Shown here piece by piece: positions 16,578-24,657 of a stretch of DNA of 64,000 bases (its first letter is position 1; each line of letters begins with the position of its first letter). The notes beneath the pieces are model-generated. The model worked only from the letters and a program-made list of their open reading frames with translations, was not told the origin of the DNA and made no database searches. The stretch covers positions 434,001-498,000 of the forward strand of contig OZ244956.1 in NCBI GenBank assembly GCA_965222505.1. Direction: 5' to 3'. The translations under genes and the position numbers were made by a program. The stretch is from G965222505 sp965222505 (lineage in GTDB: Bacteria > Bacteroidota > Rhodothermia > Rhodothermales > DATKEJ01).

Positions 16578-17822
16578 TTAGTTGGTTACAAGTTCTTTGC
16601 CTGTCATAGACATGGCCGACGGCACCGGCAGGTGTTTGCCGCTCAGGAGCATGTGCCAGTAAATCCACTTGAAGAACAATTTACCGACGTGGTTGGCACG
16701 GGTCTCCTTGAGTAACCGCATCGGACCGAGGTACGGGAGCGGATAGCTTCCCGGTAGGGGCTCGGTATCGTAGTTAAAATCGATCAATGTGGCTTTGCCA
16801 AATCCGGTCTCAATAAAACAGTTGGCATGTCCGTCAAATTGGGCAGACAACGGCCGTCCATTGATATAATCCAGGATATTCTCGATGAGCACCTCCCCTG
16901 CAAAGTGAGCAACAGAGCCAGCTTTTGAGGTGGGCAGGTTGGTCGCATCGCCAATAACAAAGATGTTTTCATGGCCGACGGCCTGGAGGGTGTGCTTGTC
17001 GGTCGGGATGAAGTTCAAATCATCAGCATCCCCCATGTTGCTGTTTTCGACAAGATCATCCCCCATGTTGGTGGGGACGCTCACCAGCAAGTCAAATTCC
17101 ACTTCTTTTCCGTCGTAGGAGATAAGTTTTTGGGCCTCATTGTCTACCCGTTCCAGATAAAAGTCTGGCACCACCTGGATCCCTTTCTGATCCAGCAGGC
17201 CACTAAGGAATTGGGTCGCGATGGGCTTGGTGAACGCCCCGGACAGTGGGGTTACATAAAACAGTTCCACCTTGTCCCGCATGCCCTTTTCGGTGAAGTA
17301 GGCATCGGCAAGAAAAGCAAATTCCAGCGGGGCGACAGGGCATTTGATGATGCTTTCGGCCAGATTAATCACGAGCTTTCCCCCTTCCCAGTTGTCCAGA
17401 AAATCGGCCAACAGCGCGGCACCCTCAAAAGTATAAAAGTCAAAGATTTTCTTATACCACAAGGGGCCATTCAGGCCGGGCGTTTCTTCTGGCCGAGGGG
17501 TTACCCCAGTTGCCACAATCAAGAGGTCATAGTCCAGCCGACGGCCATCGACCAGCAGCACCTGGTTTTGTTCGGCCTCAATGCATTCGACTTCTGCGAA
17601 AATGGCTTCAGTCCCTTTCGGAAAAAACGTGCGCTTGGGCTTTACCACCTGCTCCTTATCATAGATGCGGAATGGGATGAACAGGAAGCCAGGCTGGTAG
17701 TAGTGGTTTTCATCCCGGTCGACGATGGTCAGCTTCCATGCTTTCGGGTCCAGGGCATGGTGGAGTTTGTTAAGCATCATGGTGCCGGCGGTACCGGCTC
17801 CAAGGATCAAGACGCGTTTCAT
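16578..17822 (-). CDS. Sulfide:quinone oxidoreductase-like flavoprotein
   Basis: 414 residues. VLILGAGTAGTMMLNKL is the FAD-binding motif, LLIVATGVTPRP the middle block and NIFVIGDATNLPTSKAGSVA the C-terminal flavin block. Of the three cysteines known in SQR, Cys161 (IIKCPVAPLEFAF) and Cys335 (HANCFIETGFGKA) are present, while the first (around residue 128) is not, as in some SQR subtypes. The C-terminal aromatic segment (FFKWIYWHMLL) could bind the membrane. It should oxidise sulfide and reduce quinone, passing sulfane sulfur to DsrE/DsrC encoded just downstream. Confidence 0.88.
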   Translation of the reverse strand: MKRVLILGAGTAGTMMLNKLHHALDPKAWKLTIVDRDENHYYQPGFLFIPFRIYDKEQVVKPKRTFFPKGTEAIFAEVECIEAEQNQVLLVDGRRLDYDLLIVATGVTPRPEETPGLNGPLWYKKIFDFYTFEGAALLADFLDNWEGGKLVINLAESIIKCPVAPLEFAFLADAYFTEKGMRDKVELFYVTPLSGAFTKPIATQFLSGLLDQKGIQVVPDFYLERVDNEAQKLISYDGKEVEFDLLVSVPTNMGDDLVENSNMGDADDLNFIPTDKHTLQAVGHENIFVIGDATNLPTSKAGSVAHFAGEVLIENILDYINGRPLSAQFDGHANCFIETGFGKATLIDFNYDTEPLPGSYPLPYLGPMRLLKETRANHVGKLFFKWIYWHMLLSGKHLPVPSAMSMTGKELVTN

Positions 17823-17890
17823 AGCCGACCTCTGTGAGGGTTACTGTGTGAGGAATATTTGGGTTCTAGTCTCACAAGTGATTAGGTTTT

Positions 17891-17922
17891 CAGGGATTGC
17901 CACTTATAATAACAAGTGCCCT
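17891..17922. promoter_or_regulatory. Palindrome upstream of the SQR-like gene
   Basis: CAGGG and CCCTG flank the inner palindrome CACTTATAATAACAAGTG (17901-17918). It is about 70 bases upstream of the sqr-like start and could be an operator for a repressor or part of the promoter. It is a prediction from symmetry only. Confidence 0.3.
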
Positions 17923-17953
17923 GGATTCCATAAGACAGGTTTTTCCGATCCTT

Positions 17954-17999
17954 GTTGTAGGTGCATATTGCACGGAACTGTAGGGCTTCCCCCTACAAC
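17954..17999. repeat. TGTAGGGG-type palindromic element
   Basis: GTTGTAGG at 17954-17961 pairs with CCTACAAC at 17992-17999; inside it, TGTAGGG and CCCTACA form a tight second hairpin. Similar ends occur at 22650-22693 and 28139-28323. Confidence 0.6.
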
Positions 18000-18014
18000 G
18001 TGGCATCCATTCAA

Positions 18015-18075
18015 GTTACGCCGCTTGTCGTTGATCTTGTGCACTTCGACAAGGTTGAATGGGGGGCGGCGTAGC
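18015..18075. repeat. GTTACGCCG-ended small palindromic element, copy 1
   Basis: 61 bp bounded by GTTACGCCG (18015-18023) and CGGCGTAGC (18067-18075). The first 34 bases match 22534-22567 on the opposite strand with two differences. It lies 6 bases beyond the kinase stop. REP/MITE-like by size and symmetry. Confidence 0.75.
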
Positions 18076-18080
18076 AGGAT

Positions 18081-19691
18081 TTAGCGCCTATCCGAATGCC
18101 GTATGCAAGAAATCTGATGAAAGATTTGACGGGTTACGTCCGGTACGTCCCCCTGTGCCTTCACCTGGATGTGGTGTGCGTCCTCCAAATGGCCGGGTGC
18201 ATCATACCGAGCATTGAGGTGCGGCCAGTCTTCCAGGCGCGCATCTGAGACCACCTGATCTTCATTGCCCCTTGCAGCCAGGCGCATACGCACCTGTTCT
18301 GAGGGAACGGTGAGTTCAACGAAGATGTAGGGGATCTTTCGGCGATTGAGCATGGACCGGAGCGCATCCCGATGGGCGCGGTTACCAAACGTGGCATCAA
18401 GGACTACGCCCTGGCCTTTTTCGGCATACCGCACGGCATTATCAGAAAGGGCCTGGTATGTGCGCCGGGTTTGATCCGGGGCGTACACGCGGGGCCGATC
18501 TGCTTCAGGTGTGCGTTGGTACAACGGAAGCCCCAGCTGCGTCTTCCGAATCCGATCCGATGCAAGATGCGGCCAGCCCAATTCTTCGGCCAGCGCCTCA
18601 GCCTGTGTGCTTTTCCCCGCACCAATACGCCCCATCACAACGATGACCAAAGGGCCGGAGCCGGTTAGGGCATACCGTAATGACAGCCGAAAATAAGTCT
18701 TGGCCTTCTCCCGGCTTTCAGCACGTTTTTTAGCCGGCACCTCAGATTCTGTACTGGTAATACTCTCTACCTTCCCTCTCACAAATGCCCGGTAGCATTT
18801 ATAAAAGTCCAGCATCTGCAACAGCTTCGGATCTCCCAACCGCTGGGCCATGCACTGAACAAAATATCGGGCCTCTTCAGGCCGCTCCTTTCGGTCAAGA
18901 TCCATTGCCAGAAAGGCGACATCGCTCGCAATGTCTATGTATCGAAACCGCTCATTGAATTCGATACAATCGTAAATCTGAATACGCTCCGGTGTGATGT
19001 GGATGTGTTCAAGGTGAAGATCGCCGTGTCCATCTACAATACGGCCCGATTGCCGACGCTGATTGATGAGCGCCGCGTGCTGCTCAAAAAACCGATTGGT
19101 GTATTGCTTGATGGTTTCAAATGCAGAAGTGGAGAGGGTTCTTCCAATGAAAGGGACGGCCTGCCTGAAATTTTCTTCGGTACTGACCTTGAGTACCGCT
19201 GACCGCCCCCAGGCCGCACAGACCTCGGAAGGGACTTGCCCTTCATATAAACGAGCCAGCTTCTCCACCACGCGATCTACATCGCCCCTGGTCAACACCT
19301 TTCGGTCCAGGAGCTGATGCATAAAATAGCCATCCTCAAGGTGTTTCATCCGTATGGCATAGGCCACAACCGCTCCCGATCCATAAAATTTGAGTTGTCC
19401 TTCCCGCTTCGTGATCGGAACCAGTCCTTCGTACAAGTGCGGGCACAACCTTCGATTTAACCGAATTTCTTCCCTGCTGAACCGACGCTGCTGATGTAAC
19501 GATGAAAAGTCCAGAAATCCCAGATTGACGGGTTTCTTTACTTTGTAGACATACGGTGGGGCAAGCGCAACATACGAAGCGTGCGTTTGGATGACTCGTA
19601 CAGATTCCGGCGTGTATGGATATGAGTCCGGTTCACGCAGGAACGACAACATGGCATCAGATGATACTGAAGCTGCAACAGAATCAACCAT
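18081..19691 (-). CDS. Aminoglycoside phosphotransferase-like / zeta-type P-loop kinase fusion
   Basis: 536 residues from ATG 19691, chosen because it follows the upstream usp stop by 25 bases. The N-terminal part (about 1-340) is an aminoglycoside-phosphotransferase-like fold with VDGHGDLHLEHIHI and YDCIEFNERFRYIDIASDVA (catalytic and metal Asp regions). The C-terminal part (about 360-536) is an AAA_33/zeta-like kinase with Walker A VMGRIGAGKSTQAEAL and LDATFGNRAHRD. This two-domain protein is widespread but its substrate is unknown. It ends a four-gene operon with two universal stress proteins and TonB. Confidence 0.85.
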   Translation of the reverse strand: MVDSVAASVSSDAMLSFLREPDSYPYTPESVRVIQTHASYVALAPPYVYKVKKPVNLGFLDFSSLHQQRRFSREEIRLNRRLCPHLYEGLVPITKREGQLKFYGSGAVVAYAIRMKHLEDGYFMHQLLDRKVLTRGDVDRVVEKLARLYEGQVPSEVCAAWGRSAVLKVSTEENFRQAVPFIGRTLSTSAFETIKQYTNRFFEQHAALINQRRQSGRIVDGHGDLHLEHIHITPERIQIYDCIEFNERFRYIDIASDVAFLAMDLDRKERPEEARYFVQCMAQRLGDPKLLQMLDFYKCYRAFVRGKVESITSTESEVPAKKRAESREKAKTYFRLSLRYALTGSGPLVIVVMGRIGAGKSTQAEALAEELGWPHLASDRIRKTQLGLPLYQRTPEADRPRVYAPDQTRRTYQALSDNAVRYAEKGQGVVLDATFGNRAHRDALRSMLNRRKIPYIFVELTVPSEQVRMRLAARGNEDQVVSDARLEDWPHLNARYDAPGHLEDAHHIQVKAQGDVPDVTRQIFHQISCIRHSDRR

Positions 19692-19716
19692 TTTTGGAGT
19701 AGGGTCAGCTTTCAAT

Positions 19717-20682
19717 CTAATCGACAGGGACGGTACCAGCTGTTTTCGGAACAGGGTGTTCGCGACGGAATCCGTCCGAGAGGGTTTGTACAGCCACCAC
19801 AGGAACCGGAGCCGAACGGATGACCCGTTCGGCCACACTGCCTAACAACAGGCGTCTGATGCCACTTCGGCCGTGTGTGCCCATGATAATCAGGTCGTAG
19901 TCCCCCTCTCGGGCTTGCGCTAGAATCGTATGCACGGGTGGCCCGGTTTCAACGTGCGCTTCTGCATTCAAGCCCATCGCACGCGATTGCCTGAGCAGTT
20001 GATTCAAATGATTGTGCATCCGCGTATTCAGATCCGGCACCACATCATAGATGGTGGCCAGACCTGTAACGGCTGCAGGGTATGCCAGGGGTTCAACAAC
20101 GTTCAGCACATGAACCTCGGCCTGGTACCTCTGGCCGAGGCTGTCGGCAAACTGCAAGACAGGGCCGGTCTGGTCCGAAAAATCGACCGGGACCAGAATT
20201 TTGCGGATGGGTGTTATCCCAACGGGTGCTTCTTCCCTGGGCCGTACAGTGAATACTGGGCACGGCGCATGATGTAATACTTCTTCCGTCACACTCCCCA
20301 GCAGGAAATGGCCGAATCCGCTGCGTCCATGCGTACCCATCACGATGAGATCCGCCCGATGGTGTTTGACGTAGCTCAGAATGCCACGGGTGTCTACCGG
20401 CCCATCCAGATAAGACAGCACGAGGTCGATGTCCTCCGTATCATAGGGTTCGAGCGAGGTCCGATGTAGCTGATAGACTTCATCTTCGAGTTCAGTTTGG
20501 GAAGCCGTCGGCGCTCCCGGTTGCATGAATGCGTTGACGGGTCCGCTGTTGATCGTGAAGTATACGTGTAACAGATGCAGGGCGGCGTCGTACCGCCGGG
20601 CCAGGTCCAGCGCATAGGGAAGCGCCTGCTGTGAACACGTCGTAAAATCGGTCGTGTAGACGATGGTGTTGATACCTTTCAT
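19717..20682 (-). CDS. Tandem universal stress protein
   Basis: 321 residues from ATG 20682, preceded by GGTGAGG at a good distance; the annotated-looking GTG 12 bases upstream is less likely. Two UspA domains: residues about 1-150 (INTIVYTTDFTTCSQQALPY; MGTHGRSGFGHFLLGSV) and about 165-310 (IRKILVPVDFSDQTGPVLQF; MGTHGRSGIRRLLLGSV). Both carry the G2xG9xG(S/T) ATP-binding motif, so both should bind ATP. It lies 21 bases downstream of tonB. Function: stress response, target unknown. Confidence 0.93.
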   Translation of the reverse strand: MKGINTIVYTTDFTTCSQQALPYALDLARRYDAALHLLHVYFTINSGPVNAFMQPGAPTASQTELEDEVYQLHRTSLEPYDTEDIDLVLSYLDGPVDTRGILSYVKHHRADLIVMGTHGRSGFGHFLLGSVTEEVLHHAPCPVFTVRPREEAPVGITPIRKILVPVDFSDQTGPVLQFADSLGQRYQAEVHVLNVVEPLAYPAAVTGLATIYDVVPDLNTRMHNHLNQLLRQSRAMGLNAEAHVETGPPVHTILAQAREGDYDLIIMGTHGRSGIRRLLLGSVAERVIRSAPVPVVAVQTLSDGFRREHPVPKTAGTVPVD

Positions 20683-20703
20683 GCCAAACCTCACCGGGTT
20701 AGG

Positions 20704-21420
20704 TTAGGATGTTTTGTCACGCAGCTGGAAGCGGATCGGGATGGAGTACTTGACCCGAACCGCTTTGCCACGTTGTTTCCCTGGCTTGAACTTCGCCAGC
20801 CTGATCACACGAAGGGCCTCTTCATCGCACCCTCCTTTCAGGCTCTTCACCACTTTCGGATTCAGTATTTTGCCGGTCTCGTCCACAACGAACTGCACGA
20901 TAACCATGCCTTGAATGTTGGCCTTCTGTGCAATCTCGGGATACTTGATCCGGCGCTGAATGCTTTCCAGCCCGCCAATGAGTTCGGGCATTTGCTCGAC
21001 GACGATGAAGATTTCGGGCTCGGCTTCTTCTTCTTCTTTCACTTCAGGAACCGGCGGAGGCGGCGGTGGCGGTACATCGGCAGCAAGTTCAAAGTCGATT
21101 TCCGAGTCGATTTCCAGGATGTCATCATCAAGGGTGACATCGTTGGGCACCTCAACCGGAACCGGAGGCCGAGGAGGTGGCGGAGGTTTTACCTGCTGTT
21201 GTGTTTGTTCAATCTCTTCCATCTGCACGACGATTTGGTGTTCGTCCAGCGGGATTTCAAAAGCGTCGTCAAAGGTTAGTGGCAGACGAAAAAGGAGAAC
21301 CAGTGTGCCCAGGGCAACGACAGCCCCGATTTCAAACATGAGGAGATAGTTTTCGCGAAGCTCGAAGGTATAGGTCTTGCGCGGGATGACCCCACGCGCT
21401 GGATTGGATTTAGTAGCCAT
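20704..21420 (-). CDS. tonB: TonB family energy transducer
   Basis: 238 residues from ATG 21420 (GGAGGG upstream; a longer frame to 21588 is unsupported). A single N-terminal membrane helix (LLMFEIGAVVALGTLVLLF), two proline-rich linkers (VKPPPPPRPPVPVEVP and PPPPPPPVPEV) with an acidic run, and a C-terminal TonB domain (IKYPEIAQKANIQGMVIVQF to RFQLRD). It should couple the proton-motive force to TonB-dependent outer-membrane receptors through ExbB/ExbD, which are not in the window. It is flanked by two usp genes on the same strand. Confidence 0.92.
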   Translation of the reverse strand: MATKSNPARGVIPRKTYTFELRENYLLMFEIGAVVALGTLVLLFRLPLTFDDAFEIPLDEHQIVVQMEEIEQTQQQVKPPPPPRPPVPVEVPNDVTLDDDILEIDSEIDFELAADVPPPPPPPVPEVKEEEEAEPEIFIVVEQMPELIGGLESIQRRIKYPEIAQKANIQGMVIVQFVVDETGKILNPKVVKSLKGGCDEEALRVIRLAKFKPGKQRGKAVRVKYSIPIRFQLRDKTS

Positions 21421-21469
21421 GACGGCCCTCCATTTAATTAGAAAGCGTGAAGCAAACGACGCGGGGAGG

Positions 21470-22417
21470 CTATGCGACGGCCTCTTCACGTTTTTCCATA
21501 TTAGGGATCGGCATGACCAACGTCTTGCCGAAGCTGCGGGCGATGAATACCGGGCAATTCGCCATCCGCACGACACGCTCAGACACACTGCCCATCAGGA
21601 ACCGCTTCCAGCCTTTTTGACCGTGCGTCGAAATCACGATGAGGTCAGGTGGCCCATCCGCAGTAGCAAAATCGACGATTTGTTCAACCGGATAGCCAAA
21701 TTTGACATGGGTCTTAACCGGAACATGGGTCTCGCCCATTTCCTTGACCCGTTCATCCAGGACTTTTTGCGTCACCCTCATGTCATAGGTACTCCCCGAA
21801 GCCAGCGACTCCATGCCGTAGGCAATCGGGAGTGTAGATTCCGGAATGACGTGCAGCACATTGAGTTCAGCATCGTAGAGTTCGGCCAAAGCCTTGGCAT
21901 GCAACAGGGTTGGAAGCGTGAATTCAGAAAAATCGACAGGGGCCAGGATGCGTTTAATCACCTGATGACCGACCACCGCTTCCCGAATGGTCAACACCGG
22001 GCAAGCCGCCATACGGACGACGCGCTCTGCCACACTCCCCATCAGGAAGTGTTCAAGACCATGCCGTCCATGCGTACCCATCACAATCAGGTCGATCTCA
22101 TGGGTTTCAGCATAGTCCAGAATGGCCAGATCTGCCGATGTATCAGAACGCTGGGCCAGGACGATTGGGAAGTTCTCCTCAGGCCGCTGCTGATAAAGCG
22201 CCTTCATGCGCGCTTCAAGGGCTTGGCGCAATTCACTAACCACAGCGCGTTGGCCGTAGTCTTCCGGGCTTTCCCCTTCGAAGTAGGGCATTACCTGGAT
22301 ATTGAGCACATGAAGTTCAGCGTTGTGCTTTCTTGCAAGGAACGCAGCATGCGTGTAGGCACATTCCGCACACTCCGAAAAGTCAGACGGAAAAAGAATT
22401 TTTTTGATGTTCAACAT
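21470..22417 (-). CDS. Tandem universal stress protein
   Basis: 315 residues from ATG 22417, with GTGAGG upstream. Two UspA domains: IKKILFPSDFSECAECAYTH with MGTHGRHGLEHFLMGSVAER, and IKRILAPVDFSEFTLPTLLH with STHGQKGWKRFLMGSVSER. Both ATP-binding motifs are intact apart from Ser for Met before the second. It is the first gene of the usp-tonB-usp-kinase set (49 bases to tonB) and a likely paralogue of the third gene. The promoter must lie in the repeat-filled gap 22418-22780. Confidence 0.93.
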   Translation of the reverse strand: MLNIKKILFPSDFSECAECAYTHAAFLARKHNAELHVLNIQVMPYFEGESPEDYGQRAVVSELRQALEARMKALYQQRPEENFPIVLAQRSDTSADLAILDYAETHEIDLIVMGTHGRHGLEHFLMGSVAERVVRMAACPVLTIREAVVGHQVIKRILAPVDFSEFTLPTLLHAKALAELYDAELNVLHVIPESTLPIAYGMESLASGSTYDMRVTQKVLDERVKEMGETHVPVKTHVKFGYPVEQIVDFATADGPPDLIVISTHGQKGWKRFLMGSVSERVVRMANCPVFIARSFGKTLVMPIPNMEKREEAVA

Positions 22418-22503
22418 GACGAACCTCACAGGTTTGACCTGGCAGGACAGGCATTCATCAATACCCGTCCATTTGACGCCATCTCAACGGTTTATTAAGT
22501 CAG

Positions 22504-22567
22504 GTTACGCCGTCTTAGCCCATTCGGCCTTACCGAAATGCACAAGATGAACGACAAGCGGCGTAAC
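22504..22567. repeat. GTTACGCCG-ended small palindromic element, copy 2
   Basis: 64 bp bounded by perfect 9-bp inverted ends GTTACGCCG (22504-22512) and CGGCGTAAC (22559-22567). Its right half is the inverted copy of 18015-18048. It lies about 90 bases upstream of the first usp gene, in a 363-base gap that also holds the hairpin at 22650 and ACGTGCG heptads at 22696-22717. Confidence 0.8.
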
Positions 22568-22649
22568 ATCAGGCATTAAGCGTGTTGGGTATTCACGCGA
22601 AGAATATGAGATGAAGCCGACCTTAACCCAAAGGTAATTTGGGTTCAAG

Positions 22650-22693
22650 TTGTAGGGGATCTTTACAATCGCGTATAGGCAATTCCCCTACAA
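22650..22693. repeat. TGTAGGGG-type palindromic element
   Basis: TTGTAGGGGA at 22650-22659 pairs with TCCCCTACAA at 22684-22693, giving a 10-bp stem around a 24-base loop. Immediately to the right are ACGTGCG heptads (22696-22702 and 22711-22717). The same stem sequence ends the elements at 17954 and 28139. Confidence 0.65.
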
Positions 22694-22780
22694 GAACGTG
22701 CGACGTGACGACGTGCGGATCAACCAAACGATCATACCAATACGCCCCCCCTAAGGGTCCGATCTCGACCCAGCATGGCC

Positions 22781-23917
22781 TCAAAAATAGAATTGCAATG
22801 ACCCAAAATAGATATTGGCAAATCTCCCATATTCGGCATCCGAGGCCCCGAAGAACAGAAAGGCAGAAGCGGCCAATTCCAGATTTTCGGCAAGAGACCA
22901 CACGAGGCCCGGCCCGGCGAGTCCACTTCCGTCGCTAAGGTTGGCAATGCCGTAGCCTTGAACCGAAAACAACGGTGTCAGGGTTTTGGCAACAGACAAC
23001 GCGCCGTACCACCGACCGGCATTAAACAAGACCAGGCTTCTAGCATCGACCTCATCCAGCGTTGGTGGGGCATCCAGGCCGTTGTAGAAGCCTTCGATCA
23101 ATAGGTAGGTCCCATTGGAGAAGGTGTAGTCTACGTTGGCTACCGCCCGCAGATAATTCGAGGCCTCGGCCCGGCGGGTAAAGGCAAACTCTCCCCGAAA
23201 CCCGGCATTGCCGACGTACCCGGCCCAGTCTCCGCCGGCCACCCAATCCCTTCTGAAGTATCCCGCCATGCCGGATACATCATATTCGCCATAGTTCGTC
23301 CCTGCCCGCACGGCATAGCTGTTTTCGTTCCGGTTCCGCCCAAAGGCAACCACCCCTTCGACATTGGATAGGCTCCCAGTGGGCACGCCAACCGAAACCG
23401 CATCCACCCCACCCTGTTCTGACCGTTCGATGCCAGCGGGATCAACGGGATTCAAAAGGTCTGTCGGGTTCCAGACAAATCCCGTACCCCATGCCACGCG
23501 TTGCCGCCCCAAAGTGATACGCGTTTGGCCCGGCCCATAGACCGTAACGAATGCACGGAATAGATGCTGCCGAAGTTGATGATGGGTACCCGATGTCACG
23601 TCCCAATCCACGTCCAGCAACGTTGTGCGCGGAAGCGATTGCCCCAGTTGATAATCCGGCGTCTGGAGAAAATCCCCAACCCATAACTCGGTATCCAGCC
23701 AGAGTTCGGCTTCGATATCGTCATGGAGCACCCAAAGCCCTTTGGTACGTAGGCGGGTGATGTCCAGCACATACCGTTCGCCTGTTAAGACGCTTTCTCC
23801 TGAGAGGCCGAGGGTCTTGACGTAGCCGGTGATCGGCTGGGCATGTAGCGGTTGAAGCGTCATCAGAAACGCAACGCTCCCCAAAATCAGCGCCGATATG
23901 ACGCCGAGGTGCCTCAT
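22781..23917 (-). CDS. Predicted outer-membrane beta-barrel protein
   Basis: 378 residues. A signal peptide (SVAFLMTLQPLHAQ) is followed by alternating amphipathic strands and a terminal aromatic (FGSLQFYF), the outer-membrane insertion signal. One recognisable stretch is TLGRQRVAWGTGFVWNPTDL, often seen in DUF1302-like or porin-like barrels. It overlaps the stop of the ABC ATPase gene by 4 bases and closes the LolA-permease-permease-ATPase operon. Its likely role is the outer-membrane partner of that transport system. Confidence 0.8.
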   Translation of the reverse strand: MRHLGVISALILGSVAFLMTLQPLHAQPITGYVKTLGLSGESVLTGERYVLDITRLRTKGLWVLHDDIEAELWLDTELWVGDFLQTPDYQLGQSLPRTTLLDVDWDVTSGTHHQLRQHLFRAFVTVYGPGQTRITLGRQRVAWGTGFVWNPTDLLNPVDPAGIERSEQGGVDAVSVGVPTGSLSNVEGVVAFGRNRNENSYAVRAGTNYGEYDVSGMAGYFRRDWVAGGDWAGYVGNAGFRGEFAFTRRAEASNYLRAVANVDYTFSNGTYLLIEGFYNGLDAPPTLDEVDARSLVLFNAGRWYGALSVAKTLTPLFSVQGYGIANLSDGSGLAGPGLVWSLAENLELAASAFLFFGASDAEYGRFANIYFGSLQFYF

Positions 23918-24657
23918 GTTACGACCCGAGAACGAACTTCATCGCTCACGATGCGACCGTCACGGAGCCGGACCATCCGTTGCGCCCGTTCCATCACCAT
24001 CGGATCGTGGGTGGAGAAGATGAAGGTGATGCCGGTTTGTTCATTCATGTCCTTCATATAGTCGAGCAACCGGGCACCCGTCTTGGAATCAAGGTTGGCC
24101 GTGGGTTCATCGGCCAGAATCAGTTTGGGGTTGGAGACCAGTGCCCGAGCGATGGCAATGCGTTGCTGTTGCCCCCCGCTCAGTTCATGGGGGCGACGTT
24201 TCAGGAGTTCGGGTTCGATGCCGAGGTTTTGCAAAACGCCCTTGACCCGTTCATGCCGTTCTTTCGCGGGCACGCCCTGAAGCAACAGGTTAAACTCGGC
24301 ATTTTCTTCTGCCGTCAATACAGGGATCAGGTTGTAGGCCTGGAAGACAAACCCGATGTGGTCCAGCCTGAAGGCCGCCTTTTCGTTCCGGTTGAGTGTG
24401 CCGAGGTCTTGCCCGGCTACCATCACCGTGCCTGACGTTGGCTGATCCAGGCTGCCGATGACATTCATGAGCGTCGTCTTCCCCGAACCGGAAGGCCCGG
24501 CGATGGCAATAAATTCCCCCGTCCGTACCTGAAAATCGACTTCATCCAGGGCACGCACCGGAACGGGTTCATCTTCCCCATAGACCCGGGTGATCTTCCG
24601 GGCATCGATGAGCAGCGTATCGGGTAAGGCTTCAGGTACAGACATGGTTTCCATCAT
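23914..24657 (-). CDS. ABC transporter ATP-binding protein (LolD/MacB type)
   Basis: 247 residues. Walker A GPSGSGKTTLMNVIGSLDQ, signature LSGGQQQRIAIARAL, Walker B LILADEPTANLDS and the H-loop STHDPMV are intact. It is of the LolD/FtsE/MacB class that works with FtsX-like permeases. The start ATG overlaps the stop of the upstream permease as ATGA, so translation is coupled; its own stop overlaps the barrel gene. Confidence 0.96.
   Translation of the reverse strand: MMETMSVPEALPDTLLIDARKITRVYGEDEPVPVRALDEVDFQVRTGEFIAIAGPSGSGKTTLMNVIGSLDQPTSGTVMVAGQDLGTLNRNEKAAFRLDHIGFVFQAYNLIPVLTAEENAEFNLLLQGVPAKERHERVKGVLQNLGIEPELLKRRPHELSGGQQQRIAIARALVSNPKLILADEPTANLDSKTGARLLDYMKDMNEQTGITFIFSTHDPMVMERAQRMVRLRDGRIVSDEVRSRVVT

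Noticed and set aside
21377..22498. 373-codon open frame on the plus strand
   Set aside because: Antisense to the usp gene; composition (His, Arg, Phe rich) is that of a complement shadow.
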